From Nitrosomonas sp. (lineage in GTDB: Bacteria > Pseudomonadota > Gammaproteobacteria > Burkholderiales > Nitrosomonadaceae): a DNA stretch of 61,905 nt. The notes beneath the pieces were generated by a model that saw nothing but the letters and a program-made list of their open reading frames with translations, was not told where the DNA came from and ran no database searches. Below are positions 28,135-37,186 of the stretch, piece after piece; the stretch's first letter is position 1, and every line of letters begins with the position of its first letter. Position numbers and translations under genes: made by a program. The stretch covers positions 1-61,905 of the forward strand of contig NZ_JAMWZS010000013.1 of assembly GCF_024282095.1 (NCBI RefSeq). Reading direction: 5' to 3'.

Positions 28135-29618
28135 GAAAAATAGTATTGATTGCGTTAGTGCTGATGGTGATCGCCAGTTCAGCTTATGCCAAAGAGAATA
28201 AATCAGCGGTTAGTGCCGAGGACGTATCCGCATCAGCGCCGGAAGGTAAATCTGAAGCTGCATCACCTAAGAAGCAAGGTGCACCCAAGCAGGAAGCCGT
28301 TAGCCTGGAAACCGCCTATAAACGCGAGTACGCATTCCTGGAAGCACAGAAACGGGAATTGACCGAACGGCTGAGAGGTTATCAATCCAGTGCAAACCGC
28401 GAAGAACAGGCACTCAACAGCAAGATTAATGCGCTTGAACGCAGCTCCGTTGAGCGTTCGACGAAAATTGATCAACTGACTGCGCAGCTAACCGAAGTTG
28501 AACGCAAAGAGGCCGCCGTTACCGAGCGCAGTGATGCACTGGAGACCACATACCTACAGGCAGAGGCGACCCTGAAGAATCATGGTATCGAAATGCCTGC
28601 GTCCATGAAGGAAACCAAAGGCAATGACCCGGATAAAGTGGGTTATTTGTTTAAACAAGCGCTTGCTTTATCGCAGGGACTCGGTGCTATTCAGACAAAA
28701 CCGGGAAATTTCTTCCTGGAAAATGGTAAGCAAACGCAAGGAACACTAATTCAGCTGGGCAATATCGCAGCGTATGGTGTCAGTAGCGAAGGTGGTGGCA
28801 GTTTGGTGCCTGCGGGCGGCGGTGATTTCAAGATATGGAAAGGTTCCGGTGCGGAAAGTGCCGCTGCGTTGAGCAAAAACCAGCAACCTGACATTTTGCA
28901 GTTGTATTTGTTTGAGTCACGGACAAATGCCATCGAAGAAACGCCCGAGAAAACCATCATCGGTATTATTGATTCAGGTGGCCCGATTGGCTGGGTCATC
29001 GTGATACTGGGCGGCGTTGCAGTCTTTCTTATCCTGATTCGGTCTTATTTATTGCGCGCCAATAGCGCCAATACGAAACAACTCTCTGATCAGATCATGC
29101 AGCAATTGGCTTGCGGCGATCTGGAAGTCGCTAAAAAAAGCTGCGCAGACAATTCATCCGCTATCGGGCGTGTTTTGCACTATACCTTGCGTCATTTGAA
29201 AGATGATCGGGATCATATGGAAGGCATCGTGTACGAGGCGATTCTGCAAGAATCCGGTCCGCTGGATCGGTTTGGCCCGGCCATTCTGGTCATTGCTTCG
29301 ATAGCGCCTCTCCTGGGTTTGCTGGGAACGGTAACCGGGATGATTGAAACGTTTGACATGATCACCGAGTTTGGTACCGGCGATCCGAAATTACTGTCCG
29401 AAGGTATTGCCATTGCACTGGTGACTACCGAACTGGGCTTGATTGTTGCCATTCCGACGTTGCTGCTGGGTTCCTTGCTATCTTCCTGGGCGAGAAATAT
29501 CAAGCGTGACATGGAACATGCAGCACTCAGAATCATTAATGTTTTTTTGGGTGGCGGGCTTGATCTGGAAGAAGCGGCTGGCCCTGCTGTGAATGAAAGT
29601 ACCCTGGTTGTCGCATAA
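28131..29618 (+). CDS. TtpC-type ExbB-like proton channel protein
   Basis: A 495-residue accessory ExbB-family protein of TonB2 systems (TtpC in Vibrio). It has a signal peptide (about 1-20), a periplasmic coiled coil (about 55-150), a first membrane helix (about 284-307, IGWVIVILGGVAVFLILI) and a MotA/TolQ/ExbB domain with two more helices (FGPAILVIASIAPLLGLLGTVTGM and IAIALVTTELGLIVAIPTLLLGSLL). It helps couple proton flow to TonB2. It starts 4 bp inside the DUF3450 gene and ends 8 bp before exbB. Confidence 0.92.
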   Translation: MRKIVLIALVLMVIASSAYAKENKSAVSAEDVSASAPEGKSEAASPKKQGAPKQEAVSLETAYKREYAFLEAQKRELTERLRGYQSSANREEQALNSKINALERSSVERSTKIDQLTAQLTEVERKEAAVTERSDALETTYLQAEATLKNHGIEMPASMKETKGNDPDKVGYLFKQALALSQGLGAIQTKPGNFFLENGKQTQGTLIQLGNIAAYGVSSEGGGSLVPAGGGDFKIWKGSGAESAAALSKNQQPDILQLYLFESRTNAIEETPEKTIIGIIDSGGPIGWVIVILGGVAVFLILIRSYLLRANSANTKQLSDQIMQQLACGDLEVAKKSCADNSSAIGRVLHYTLRHLKDDRDHMEGIVYEAILQESGPLDRFGPAILVIASIAPLLGLLGTVTGMIETFDMITEFGTGDPKLLSEGIAIALVTTELGLIVAIPTLLLGSLLSSWARNIKRDMEHAALRIINVFLGGGLDLEEAAGPAVNESTLVVA

Positions 29619-29626
29619 CTCTTGAA

Positions 29627-30262
29627 ATGAATTTGTCTGAATTGATTATTTTGATTAAGGAGTTGTTTGTTGCCGGTGGAATTGTCATGCCGCCGTTGGT
29701 GCTCTGTGTCTTGTTACTGTGGTACGGATTGGGGTGTCGATTCTGGATCATGAAAGCGCCCAAATTGATGGGGGTGCGCGACATGTTGAAATATTATCAG
29801 ACACACGATGACAATCCGACCGGAAATATTGTGGCACAAGCGATCAAACAAGGTATCGCGCTAAAGAAGAAAGGTGTCAGAAATCTGCGGCGCCACCTGG
29901 ACGCGGCTTTTTATGAGTATGAAAGGGAAATCGGGAAATTTTCTGTTCTGGTGCGCGTGGTGATCCTGATTTCTCCATTGTTGGGCTTATTGGGTACGGT
30001 GATTGGCATGATTGAAACATTCGATTCCTTGGCGACGATGACATTGCATTCCCAATCCGGCGGCATTGCCGGCGGCATTTCACAGGCCTTGTTTACTACG
30101 CAGATGGGACTGACCGTCGCGATTCCGGGTTTGTTGGCGCATAGCATCCTGAACCGGAAACAACATCAGATCGAACAGGATCTTGCCCAAGTCAAGGACC
30201 TGTTGTGCCATCATCAAACGCTGAGCCATCACGCCACCCAAACGAAGAGTTACTCACAATGA
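29627..30262 (+). CDS. exbB: ExbB-family biopolymer transport protein (TonB2 system)
   Basis: The proton-channel subunit that works with ExbD to energise TonB. The 211-residue protein has three membrane helices, about 15-40, 105-140 and 150-175. The conserved VRVVILISPLLGLLGTVIGMIETFDSL and GISQALFTTQMGLTVAIPGLLAH blocks mark the MotA/TolQ/ExbB domain. It lies directly after the TtpC gene, and the stop overlaps the exbD start. Two ExbB-type proteins side by side is the signature of a TtpC-dependent system. Confidence 0.93.
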   Translation: MNLSELIILIKELFVAGGIVMPPLVLCVLLLWYGLGCRFWIMKAPKLMGVRDMLKYYQTHDDNPTGNIVAQAIKQGIALKKKGVRNLRRHLDAAFYEYEREIGKFSVLVRVVILISPLLGLLGTVIGMIETFDSLATMTLHSQSGGIAGGISQALFTTQMGLTVAIPGLLAHSILNRKQHQIEQDLAQVKDLLCHHQTLSHHATQTKSYSQ

Positions 30263-30663
30263 GAAATCACGAACCTGCTGAAGCCGAAGCCACCATCGAT
30301 ATGGCGCCATTGATTGATATCGTTTTCATCTTGTTGATTTTCTTCATGGTGACGACGACTTTTGTCAAAGATATGAAACTGGAGCTGGAACGGCCTAAAG
30401 CCAGTAGTTCTGTCGCGGCATCGAGTAAGGCCATCCGCCTGTTTATCGACCGCAACGGCGATACCTATGTGGATGGTGAACCGGTGCGGCTATGGCTGAT
30501 ACAGAGCAAGTTACGTGATTTGTTGAGTACTTCTGCCAGCAAAGTGATTCTGGTGGTAACGGATGAAGGTGTGCCAGCGGGCAAGCTGGTTGAAGTAGTC
30601 GATCAGGCACGCCTGGCGGGAGCCGAGAGCGTGGGTGTAGCAACTAAAAAAGAAGCGGGGTAA
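30259..30663 (+). CDS. exbD: ExbD-family biopolymer transport protein (TonB2 system)
   Basis: A 134-residue partner of ExbB. It has one N-terminal membrane helix containing the proton-carrying Asp (MAPLIDIVFILLIFFMVTTTF, Asp about residue 20) and a periplasmic domain. The start at 30259 overlaps the exbB stop as ATGA. An in-frame upstream start at 30205 would lie deep inside exbB and is unlikely. It is 6 bp before tonB. All residues needed for function appear present. Confidence 0.94.
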   Translation: MRNHEPAEAEATIDMAPLIDIVFILLIFFMVTTTFVKDMKLELERPKASSSVAASSKAIRLFIDRNGDTYVDGEPVRLWLIQSKLRDLLSTSASKVILVVTDEGVPAGKLVEVVDQARLAGAESVGVATKKEAG

Positions 30664-30669
30664 GGAAAA

Positions 30670-31308
30670 ATGGCAACGATGAAATTGCAGCAGCACTTGG
30701 CAGGCGCGGTATCCATGCTATTCGGACTGATATTGGTTTTCGGTCTGATCGTGATAATGAATCATTATATGGGGAAGATTGAAAAGACGCCTCCTCAGGA
30801 AGTCACAGAAATCAGTATGACCAGGGAGATCAAACAGGAACCCAAAAAAGAAATCAAGAAAGTAGAGCCGAAAAAACAAGCGACCCGGCCGCAAACCCCT
30901 GCGCCTTTTAAAGGACTGGATACCGCGTTGTCCGGTATTGACTTGGGATTGCTGGGCTTGGATAACGGGCAGGGCGGGGGGCTGGATGACAACTTATTAG
31001 GTAAAACCGGTAATGTCGTCATGACGGCGGATCTGGTCGATGTTCCGCCCAAACCGATCACACGCGGCGCTTTTAAATATCCGCCAGCAGCTAAAAAGAA
31101 TGGCGTCAAGGGTTATGTCGTTTTGTCGGTACTGGTTGAAACGGATGGTTCGGTGCATCAGGTACAAGTGCTCGAATCCAGTCCATCAGGGATTTTTGAT
31201 GCGGCTGCTTTACAGGGTATCCGATCATGGCATTTCGAGCCGGCAAAATATAAGGGAGATACTGTCAAAGTATGGGCAAAACAAAAGATTCGATTTGATC
31301 TTTCCTGA
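30670..31308 (+). CDS. tonB: TonB2-type energy-transducing protein
   Basis: The 212-residue TonB spans the periplasm and passes proton-motive energy to outer membrane receptors. It has one N-terminal helix (about 15-35), a Lys/Pro/Glu spacer (PKKEIKKVEPKKQATRPQTPAPFKG) and a C-terminal TonB domain (KYPPAAKKNGVKGYVVLSVLVETDGSV to FDAAALQGIRSWHFEPAKYKGD). The short spacer is typical of TonB2. AAGGAAAAA precedes its ATG. A dedicated TonB next to one large receptor suggests a specific substrate. Confidence 0.95.
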   Translation: MATMKLQQHLAGAVSMLFGLILVFGLIVIMNHYMGKIEKTPPQEVTEISMTREIKQEPKKEIKKVEPKKQATRPQTPAPFKGLDTALSGIDLGLLGLDNGQGGGLDDNLLGKTGNVVMTADLVDVPPKPITRGAFKYPPAAKKNGVKGYVVLSVLVETDGSVHQVQVLESSPSGIFDAAALQGIRSWHFEPAKYKGDTVKVWAKQKIRFDLS

Positions 31309-31333
31309 TGTTCTCGCTGAATACTTAATTTCG

Positions 31334-32512
31334 ATGAATAAAATGAAATTCCCGATAACCAGGCAGATTCATTACCTCATTGCTGCCATTATCCTGGGAT
31401 ATTACAGCAACCCAGTGTGGGCAGCCGAGAACAAAATTCAGCCGACGGATTTTCTCGAATTGGCTGCCGTCATGTTGAAAGACGGCCATAACGATCGTGC
31501 TCTATTGGCATTACAAAGCGTCGATCTGGAAAACAAGAAAACAGATCTGGCCAGATTTTATACCTTGCAGGGCTTGGCCTATCTGGGTTTGAACGACCTT
31601 GAAGCGGCCAAGGACAGTTTGCAGCAAGCGATCAAGAATGGACAAAAAGACCAGGCAATTTATATCTATTTGGCGCAAATCCATTTCGGACTTAAAGATT
31701 ATCAGCGGACTATTGATGCGATTGGTAAGGCAGGTGAACAGGCCAATAAAGATGCCACTTTGATAAGTTTAAAAGCGGAATCTTACTGGCATTTGAAACA
31801 AACCGAGGCCGCCATCAATGCATTGAATGATGGACAGAGGATTTTCCCGGCAGACTTCCGCTTTCTCAAGCGTAAGGTTTTTTATTTTGTCGAGCTTGGG
31901 CTTTACCAGGAAGCGGTTCGGTTGGGCAGGCAATATTTGCAGCGATCCAAAGCTGCGGCCGCCGATTATATTGCGTTGGGAAATGCATTGCGGCTCAGTA
32001 AAGAATATCAGGAAGCGCTGAGTATTCTGGAAATTGCGCGTTTGCAATTTCCTCACGATGAAATGGTTGCCAAGCTGCTGGCACATACCTATCTGGATCA
32101 AGGGAAACTCAATTCCGCGGCATTTATTCTTGAGCAGGCGGCACTGCAGAATCCAAGTTTGCAAGCCGAAGCGGCGGAAATCTACCGGCGCGCGGGACGA
32201 TTTCATAAAGCATTGACGTTGAATGAAAGCATCAGCGATCAGAAAGTAAAACTGAAGCAGCGATTATCCATTTTGCTGGCATTAAAGCAGTATGAGCGTG
32301 CGGCCAATATGGAATCCGGCTTGTATCGCAACGGATTACTGGAAGATCAGGATGTCCGTTACGCACTGGCGTATGCGTTGTTTTCAAGCCGCCGTTTTTC
32401 CGAAGCCAATAAGCATTTGGATCATTTGACAAGTGCCGAGCTTTTCAGAAAAGGCACCGAATTGCGGCGTTTGATGGAGGTTTGTAAAAGCGAGCCATGG
32501 CAATGTACTTAA
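31334..32512 (+). CDS. TPR-repeat exported protein of the TonB2 operon
   Basis: A 392-residue protein with a signal peptide (IHYLIAAIILGYYSNPVWA) and about eight tetratricopeptide-type repeats, for example GLAYLGLNDLEAAKDSLQQAIKNG. TPR proteins close many TonB2 operons and are thought to help assemble or organise the complex. The frame stays open upstream to 31040 within tonB, but ATG 31334 follows tonB by 25 bp and starts the signal peptide, so it is preferred. No clear ribosome binding site is seen. Confidence 0.85.
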   Translation: MNKMKFPITRQIHYLIAAIILGYYSNPVWAAENKIQPTDFLELAAVMLKDGHNDRALLALQSVDLENKKTDLARFYTLQGLAYLGLNDLEAAKDSLQQAIKNGQKDQAIYIYLAQIHFGLKDYQRTIDAIGKAGEQANKDATLISLKAESYWHLKQTEAAINALNDGQRIFPADFRFLKRKVFYFVELGLYQEAVRLGRQYLQRSKAAAADYIALGNALRLSKEYQEALSILEIARLQFPHDEMVAKLLAHTYLDQGKLNSAAFILEQAALQNPSLQAEAAEIYRRAGRFHKALTLNESISDQKVKLKQRLSILLALKQYERAANMESGLYRNGLLEDQDVRYALAYALFSSRRFSEANKHLDHLTSAELFRKGTELRRLMEVCKSEPWQCT

Positions 32513-32683
32513 TACGATCACTGCAGCCGCTTGTAAATTCTGGCCCGCAAGTACTATCCGTTGTATTTCTCTCTATGCCGCCCTAACGCCTTACTCAAGA
32601 AAGACACTTTCCTTAACTGATAACTAAAAATTTATCTTCACGAGCAATTGGATTGCGGGTGAAGAGGGGGCTTGATACGCCGA

Positions 32684-35600
32684 ATGAGCACTGAATCTAA
32701 CAAATCTTTCTGGTCTTGTGGTTTGCCGGGCATTGAAACGTATGTCTTTGCTGTATTGGTTCTTGTAGTTACTGTCCTGATAAGTCCATCTGCTTGGGGA
32801 GAAACTGAAAAGGCTGAATTTTCCCTGCATTTGTTTCAAAATGGCCTGCCGATAGCCAATGCCGAATTGCTCATCAGCAGCGAGTCTTTTGATAAATCCA
32901 GCGCGAAGCTGATTTTTGAGGCGATACCTGCTACGTATACTTGGAAGGTCGGAGATGCGCCGCTTAAAACCAACGAAAATGGTAGTTTGGCTGGTAAATT
33001 ACCTCCCGGGCTTTACCAGTTCACGATCAAAGCAGGCGCTCGGGAATTCACCTTTGATTTGCCGCTGCGCTCTGCAGAGAATGCGCAAATTCTGGTTACT
33101 TTTTATGCCAGTAAGAAGAAGCCGCTGCTCAATATTGAGAGTTCCGTCGCAGGCACCATGGCAGGCACGGATAAGGCTCCAGCGGCTACGCAAGATCAGG
33201 GCGATGGAATTCTCACGGTGCAGGTTTTATCTGCGGAAACCGGAAAGCCCGTTAAGGATGTGCAGGTTTTTTTAAGCGGTTCAAAACAGAAATTAAGAAC
33301 GGATGAACAAGGGAAAGTAACGGCAACGGTGCCTGCCGGCAGTTACAGTGTGTCGTTGTTGCACAGCGCTTACAGCAGCCAAACGCAGGACGAAGTGAGC
33401 ATTAAGGACGCACAGACGACCGATCTCAATTTTAAATTGACACCAGCCGGTGTTGAATTGGCAGAGTATGTGGTATTGGAACCTCATCTTGCGGGGACTG
33501 TTGCATCGATCATCGAAGAACAGCGCACCGCGACATCCGTTGCAACGGTTATCGGTGCCGAGCAATTCAGCCGGGCAGGTGACAGCGATGCCGCCAGCGC
33601 GTTACGCAGAGCTTCCGGATTAACGCTGGTGGGTGGTCAATTCATTTTTATCCGCGGTTTGGGTGAGCGATTTTCAACCACCCTGGTGAATGGCGCGGCA
33701 GTACCCAGTCCGGATCCAACGCGGCGTGTTGTGCCGATGGATCTTTTTCCGACCAATATTCTGGAAAGCGTGATGGTGCAAAAAACCTATTCGCCAGATC
33801 GCCCTGCGGAGTTTGCAGGGGGTACGGTGGAACTGCGCACGCGCGGTATTCCCGATGCATTTTTCTTCAATTTAAATTTGCAAACGGGTATGAATGATAA
33901 TACGACTTTTCAGGATGGTTTGACATACAAAGGCGGAGGAGCCGATTTTACCAGTTACGACGATGGCGCACGCGCCATGCCTGATTCGCTTGCCGATGCA
34001 ACCAAAAATGGAAATCTGCAACCAGCCTCCGCTTTTAATCCGAATGGCGTGACACCCGGGCAACTCGAAAAACTGGGAGAGAACTTATCGGGGACATGGG
34101 ATGTAAACAGAAATAAGCGCGGACCTGATACCGGTTTTCAGACTTCGATGGGAGATAGCTTTACTTTTGGTGACTTCAGGGTGGGCTATATTGCTGCGGC
34201 GGGTTGGAAACAGGAATTCAGGAAGCAAAATGAGCTCAATCGTGAATTTGCTTCTTCGAGGTTGATAGAGACTCAGAATTTGGATGTGCAACGATCGCTG
34301 CGGGAGGTCGCGGTAACCGGCTATGCAGCAACAGAGCTGGAATATAAGGACACTCACCGGTTATTTGCCAAGACCATGTTTTTGCGCCAGTCAGTCGATG
34401 AAGCGCGGATTTCTCAAGGGTTTGTTGATTCCGAAACAACGGATGTTCGCAGGACGCGACTGAGGTTTTTCTCTAATCAATTATTGATGAATCAATTTGG
34501 CGGTGAACATCGATTTGACTGGTTGAAAGATTTTTCTATCAATTGGTTATATACCGATGCCACGGCCAACCGGGATGAGCCTAAAACGCGGGATTATCGC
34601 TACGATACGAGTCCAACAACGGGTAATTATATTTTTTCTCAAAGAGCGGATAGTAATGTGACCACATTTGCTGATTTGGTCGACAAGGACCAGAGCTGGC
34701 GGGTGGATGGAAAATTGCCGCTGCAACTGACACCCCATCATAAATTGACGTTGAGTAGTGGATTGATTACTCAGAGTAAAAGCCGGGATGCAAGCGCACG
34801 ACGGTTCAGTTACTTTCGATTTGGCCCCGATGCATCGAATACTGCCATTACTTCACAATCATCGCTTGAAAATATTTTGCAGCCGCAGTATATCGGTGCC
34901 AATGGATTCCAGCTTCGTGATGTGACGCGCTTGAGCGATCAATATACCGCTTCGCAGAATTTGTTGGCTTACTATGGCAAGCTGGATTTAATGTCCTATG
35001 AAAGAGTTAATATTACGGGCGGTTTACGCTGGGAAGACAATGATCAGAGAGTGAATACATTTTTGAGAGGCCTGCCTACAACAGCGCGATTGGATCGAAT
35101 TGATATGCTACCGTCGGTAGTGGCCACTGTTTTTCTTACGGATAAACAGCAATTGCGGGCAGGTTTCAGTCAAACATTATCACGGCCTGATTTCAGGGAA
35201 TTGTCGTCAGCTCCCTTTTTTGATATGAATACTAATCAGGAAACCGTTGGTAATCCCCAACTGAAACAAACAGCGATTACCAATTGGGATTTACGCTGGG
35301 AATATTACTTATCGCCGACAGAAAATATTTTCGCCGGTTTTTTCTGGAAAGATTTAACCAGCCCCATTGAATTGGTTGCTCAACCAGGTACCGGAGCTTT
35401 AAATACCTATCAGAATGCGGAAAAAGCAAACGTGTATGGATTTGAATGGGAGGTATTGAAGAAATTGGATTTTGTACATCCGCTGTTGCAGAATTTTTAT
35501 GTGGGCGGTAACTACACGTGGTCTTTATCGAATGCTCAGTTAAGTGCGCAGAATCTGATTGCTCAGACAACGAACAATAGATCATTGCAAGGACATTCTG

Positions 35601-35905
35601 AACATATCGTCAATTTTCAGATCGGGTATGACAATCCAAAATGGAAAACACAAGCAACACTGCTATACAATGTTTCCAGCAAGCGTATCATGGCTGCCGG
35701 TGTATTGACCGCGCCGGATAAGTATGAACAACCTGTGCATCAACTGGATTTTGTGTTCAGCCAGAATTTATATCGAGGGCTATCCATGCAGGCTTCCATG
35801 CAAAATTTACTGGATGATGACATACGCATTACACAAGGTGATGAAATTACGCGCCAGTTCCGCCGCGGGCGCTTTTTTAATCTGAGTGTGCGTCTGGCGT
35901 ATTGA
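32684..35905 (+). CDS. Large TonB-dependent outer membrane receptor
   Basis: About 1073 residues. After a signal region (ending near ISPSAWG), two beta-sandwich domains follow (about 45-150 and 175-265; the second, VLSAETGKPVKDVQVFLSG, is carboxypeptidase-regulatory-like). Then come a possible TonB box (EYVVLEP), the plug (FIFIRGLGERFSTTLVNGAAVPSPDP) and a 22-strand-type barrel ending in aromatic FFNLSVRLAY. ATG 32684 is preferred to TTG 32672; an AG-rich site precedes both. No Pho box lies in the 171-bp gap, so it probably depends on readthrough from the TonB operon. Substrate is unknown; an organophosphate is inferred from context. Confidence 0.93.
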   Translation: MSTESNKSFWSCGLPGIETYVFAVLVLVVTVLISPSAWGETEKAEFSLHLFQNGLPIANAELLISSESFDKSSAKLIFEAIPATYTWKVGDAPLKTNENGSLAGKLPPGLYQFTIKAGAREFTFDLPLRSAENAQILVTFYASKKKPLLNIESSVAGTMAGTDKAPAATQDQGDGILTVQVLSAETGKPVKDVQVFLSGSKQKLRTDEQGKVTATVPAGSYSVSLLHSAYSSQTQDEVSIKDAQTTDLNFKLTPAGVELAEYVVLEPHLAGTVASIIEEQRTATSVATVIGAEQFSRAGDSDAASALRRASGLTLVGGQFIFIRGLGERFSTTLVNGAAVPSPDPTRRVVPMDLFPTNILESVMVQKTYSPDRPAEFAGGTVELRTRGIPDAFFFNLNLQTGMNDNTTFQDGLTYKGGGADFTSYDDGARAMPDSLADATKNGNLQPASAFNPNGVTPGQLEKLGENLSGTWDVNRNKRGPDTGFQTSMGDSFTFGDFRVGYIAAAGWKQEFRKQNELNREFASSRLIETQNLDVQRSLREVAVTGYAATELEYKDTHRLFAKTMFLRQSVDEARISQGFVDSETTDVRRTRLRFFSNQLLMNQFGGEHRFDWLKDFSINWLYTDATANRDEPKTRDYRYDTSPTTGNYIFSQRADSNVTTFADLVDKDQSWRVDGKLPLQLTPHHKLTLSSGLITQSKSRDASARRFSYFRFGPDASNTAITSQSSLENILQPQYIGANGFQLRDVTRLSDQYTASQNLLAYYGKLDLMSYERVNITGGLRWEDNDQRVNTFLRGLPTTARLDRIDMLPSVVATVFLTDKQQLRAGFSQTLSRPDFRELSSAPFFDMNTNQETVGNPQLKQTAITNWDLRWEYYLSPTENIFAGFFWKDLTSPIELVAQPGTGALNTYQNAEKANVYGFEWEVLKKLDFVHPLLQNFYVGGNYTWSLSNAQLSAQNLIAQTTNNRSLQGHSEHIVNFQIGYDNPKWKTQATLLYNVSSKRIMAAGVLTAPDKYEQPVHQLDFVFSQNLYRGLSMQASMQNLLDDDIRITQGDEITRQFRRGRFFNLSVRLAY

Positions 35906-35917
35906 TATTACTAAAAA

Positions 35918-36508
35918 CTAGAATCGATAACCCAAACGCCCACCCAGAGTATCCATGCCTTCGTTGGCAGCGGCGAAGTAGGCGTTGGAGACATGATCAA
36001 AGAATATCGATAATGAACCTTTGGCGTTGAAACGGTAGCCTATTTCAACAGGAATATGAAATAAAACTCGCGATCCAAGTGCTTTGCGGTCACTATGGTG
36101 CAGATGAAGTTTTCCATCGTGAATGGCTCCACCTAAGCCAATACCTGAAAATAGTCCGCTGCTATGTTCATACTGCCAGCGCATGCCTGTATAAAGCTTG
36201 GAAGTATCTCCAACTGTATTGACTGAACCGCCCAGCGCAGGACGAATGGTGCCACCGAGAAATTGGATATGTGGTGAGAAAATGGTTTCCAAATTAAGAT
36301 CAACACCACTTTCACGACGAAAGTTACTCCATAAACCACCTGTGTCGTGATGAAGCACCCCAAATTTGATTTCATGTAACCAAGCCGTCATCTTGCGCTC
36401 TTCTGCAAAGACATGGGAAGAGCCGATGCTGCCTATAAGGAAAAGTAAACAACTGGCAATGGCTTTATCTAGTAACTGATCCTTTTGCTTTAAATTCATG
36501 TCATTCAT
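35918..36508 (-). CDS. PagL-like lipid A 3-O-deacylase (acyloxyacyl hydrolase family)
   Basis: A small outer membrane beta barrel of about 196 residues with a signal peptide ending SSHVFA. The C-terminal block FFDHVSNAYFAAANEGMDTL followed by GGRLGYRF is that of PagL-type deacylases, which remove the 3-O acyl chain of lipid A. His and Ser of the catalytic triad are present (about 172 and 174). The third position, usually Glu 14 residues after His, is Asp here (about 186). The start is uncertain among ATGs at 36508 and 36499. It converges on the receptor gene, 12 bp away. Confidence 0.8.
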   Translation of the reverse strand: MNDMNLKQKDQLLDKAIASCLLFLIGSIGSSHVFAEERKMTAWLHEIKFGVLHHDTGGLWSNFRRESGVDLNLETIFSPHIQFLGGTIRPALGGSVNTVGDTSKLYTGMRWQYEHSSGLFSGIGLGGAIHDGKLHLHHSDRKALGSRVLFHIPVEIGYRFNAKGSLSIFFDHVSNAYFAAANEGMDTLGGRLGYRF

Positions 36509-36691
36509 TTCAGAGCGTATCCGATTGGCTTTACTGATCACGCTAAATTGCAAGTTATCTCATTGAAAAATAACGACACGAGTATACAACCAAATTTTTT
36601 TCGTGTTCAGCATGCATTAATTTTCTGTAGATTATAGTTGCAATCGTCAATTGGACGTAGCTGATTAAAAGAATCAGGAAAGGATCTGATC

Positions 36692-36970
36692 ATGAAAAAA
36701 CTATTCATTCTTATGATTGCAATCATGTTGCTTTGTGGCTTCCGTGCACCCAATGGTAATATTATTTCCAAAGGGGATTTGTCGGATAAGTTGCTGATTA
36801 ATTTAGGCGAGCCCAATGTGCGGACTGATCTGGGGCTTGTCCAAACCCGCGCATTTGGCGGCGTTTTCTATATTAAACGGGAAGTGTGGATCTATCGAAT
36901 TGATCAGTACAACTATCGCTTCATTATTCAAAATGGTCAAATTGTTGATGAGCATTGGACGCGGTTTTAA
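36692..36970 (+). CDS. Small exported protein, DUF2845-like
   Basis: A 92-residue protein with a signal peptide (MKKLFILMIAIMLLCGFRA). The mature part is like DUF2845: a KGDLSDKLLINLGEPNVR block followed by a beta-rich tail (VWIYRIDQYNYRFIIQNGQIVDEHW). The cysteine common before GEP in that family is replaced. Function is unknown. AGGAAAGGAT precedes the ATG. It is divergent from the PagL gene and lies between the receptor and the beta-helix gene. Confidence 0.7.
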   Translation: MKKLFILMIAIMLLCGFRAPNGNIISKGDLSDKLLINLGEPNVRTDLGLVQTRAFGGVFYIKREVWIYRIDQYNYRFIIQNGQIVDEHWTRF

Positions 36971-37105
36971 TGGATCAAAGCTTCCCATGGCGAGAGATCG
37001 ACATGGTTGATTTCCAGGACTTCCCGTCAGATCCATCTGTAATTTGAGAATCGATTATTCATCGATAAGTCATTCAAGTTATTGTTGATTCTTCTTTAAT
37101 ATGAA

Positions 37106-37123
37106 ATTACATGTAAATGTAAT
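37106..37123 (+). promoter_or_regulatory. Dyad with partial Pho-box similarity before the beta-helix gene
   Basis: ATTACA-TGTAAA-TGTAAT is a perfect 6-6-6 dyad. Its right half (AAATGTAAT) matches the right half of the phoB box. No -10 lies at the expected 9-bp distance, so direct PhoB control is uncertain. A CCGTCAT at 37128-37134 is a second weak match. Confidence 0.35.
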
Positions 37124-37186
37124 ATTCCCGTCATGTTCACCTGTTAGATTGGCTTACCCTAAATAAAAATCGGAGGTGGGCTTATT

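Noticed and set aside
30205-30258. Upstream start for exbD inside exbB
   Set aside because: The ATG at 30259 overlaps the exbB stop in the usual coupling pattern and gives the normal ExbD N-terminus.
31040-31333. N-terminal extension of the TPR protein through tonB
   Set aside because: It would be read out of frame through the conserved TonB domain. The later ATG begins a signal peptide.
32513-32683. Pho box before the TonB-dependent receptor
   Set aside because: I looked for TGTCAT/TGTAA at the spacing found elsewhere. The best match (around 32520-32538) lacks the left half and has no -10 at 9 bp.
36509-36691. Pho box between the PagL gene and the DUF2845-like gene
   Set aside because: The best minus-strand candidate (36561-36579) matches only about half the positions and has no -10 at the right distance.
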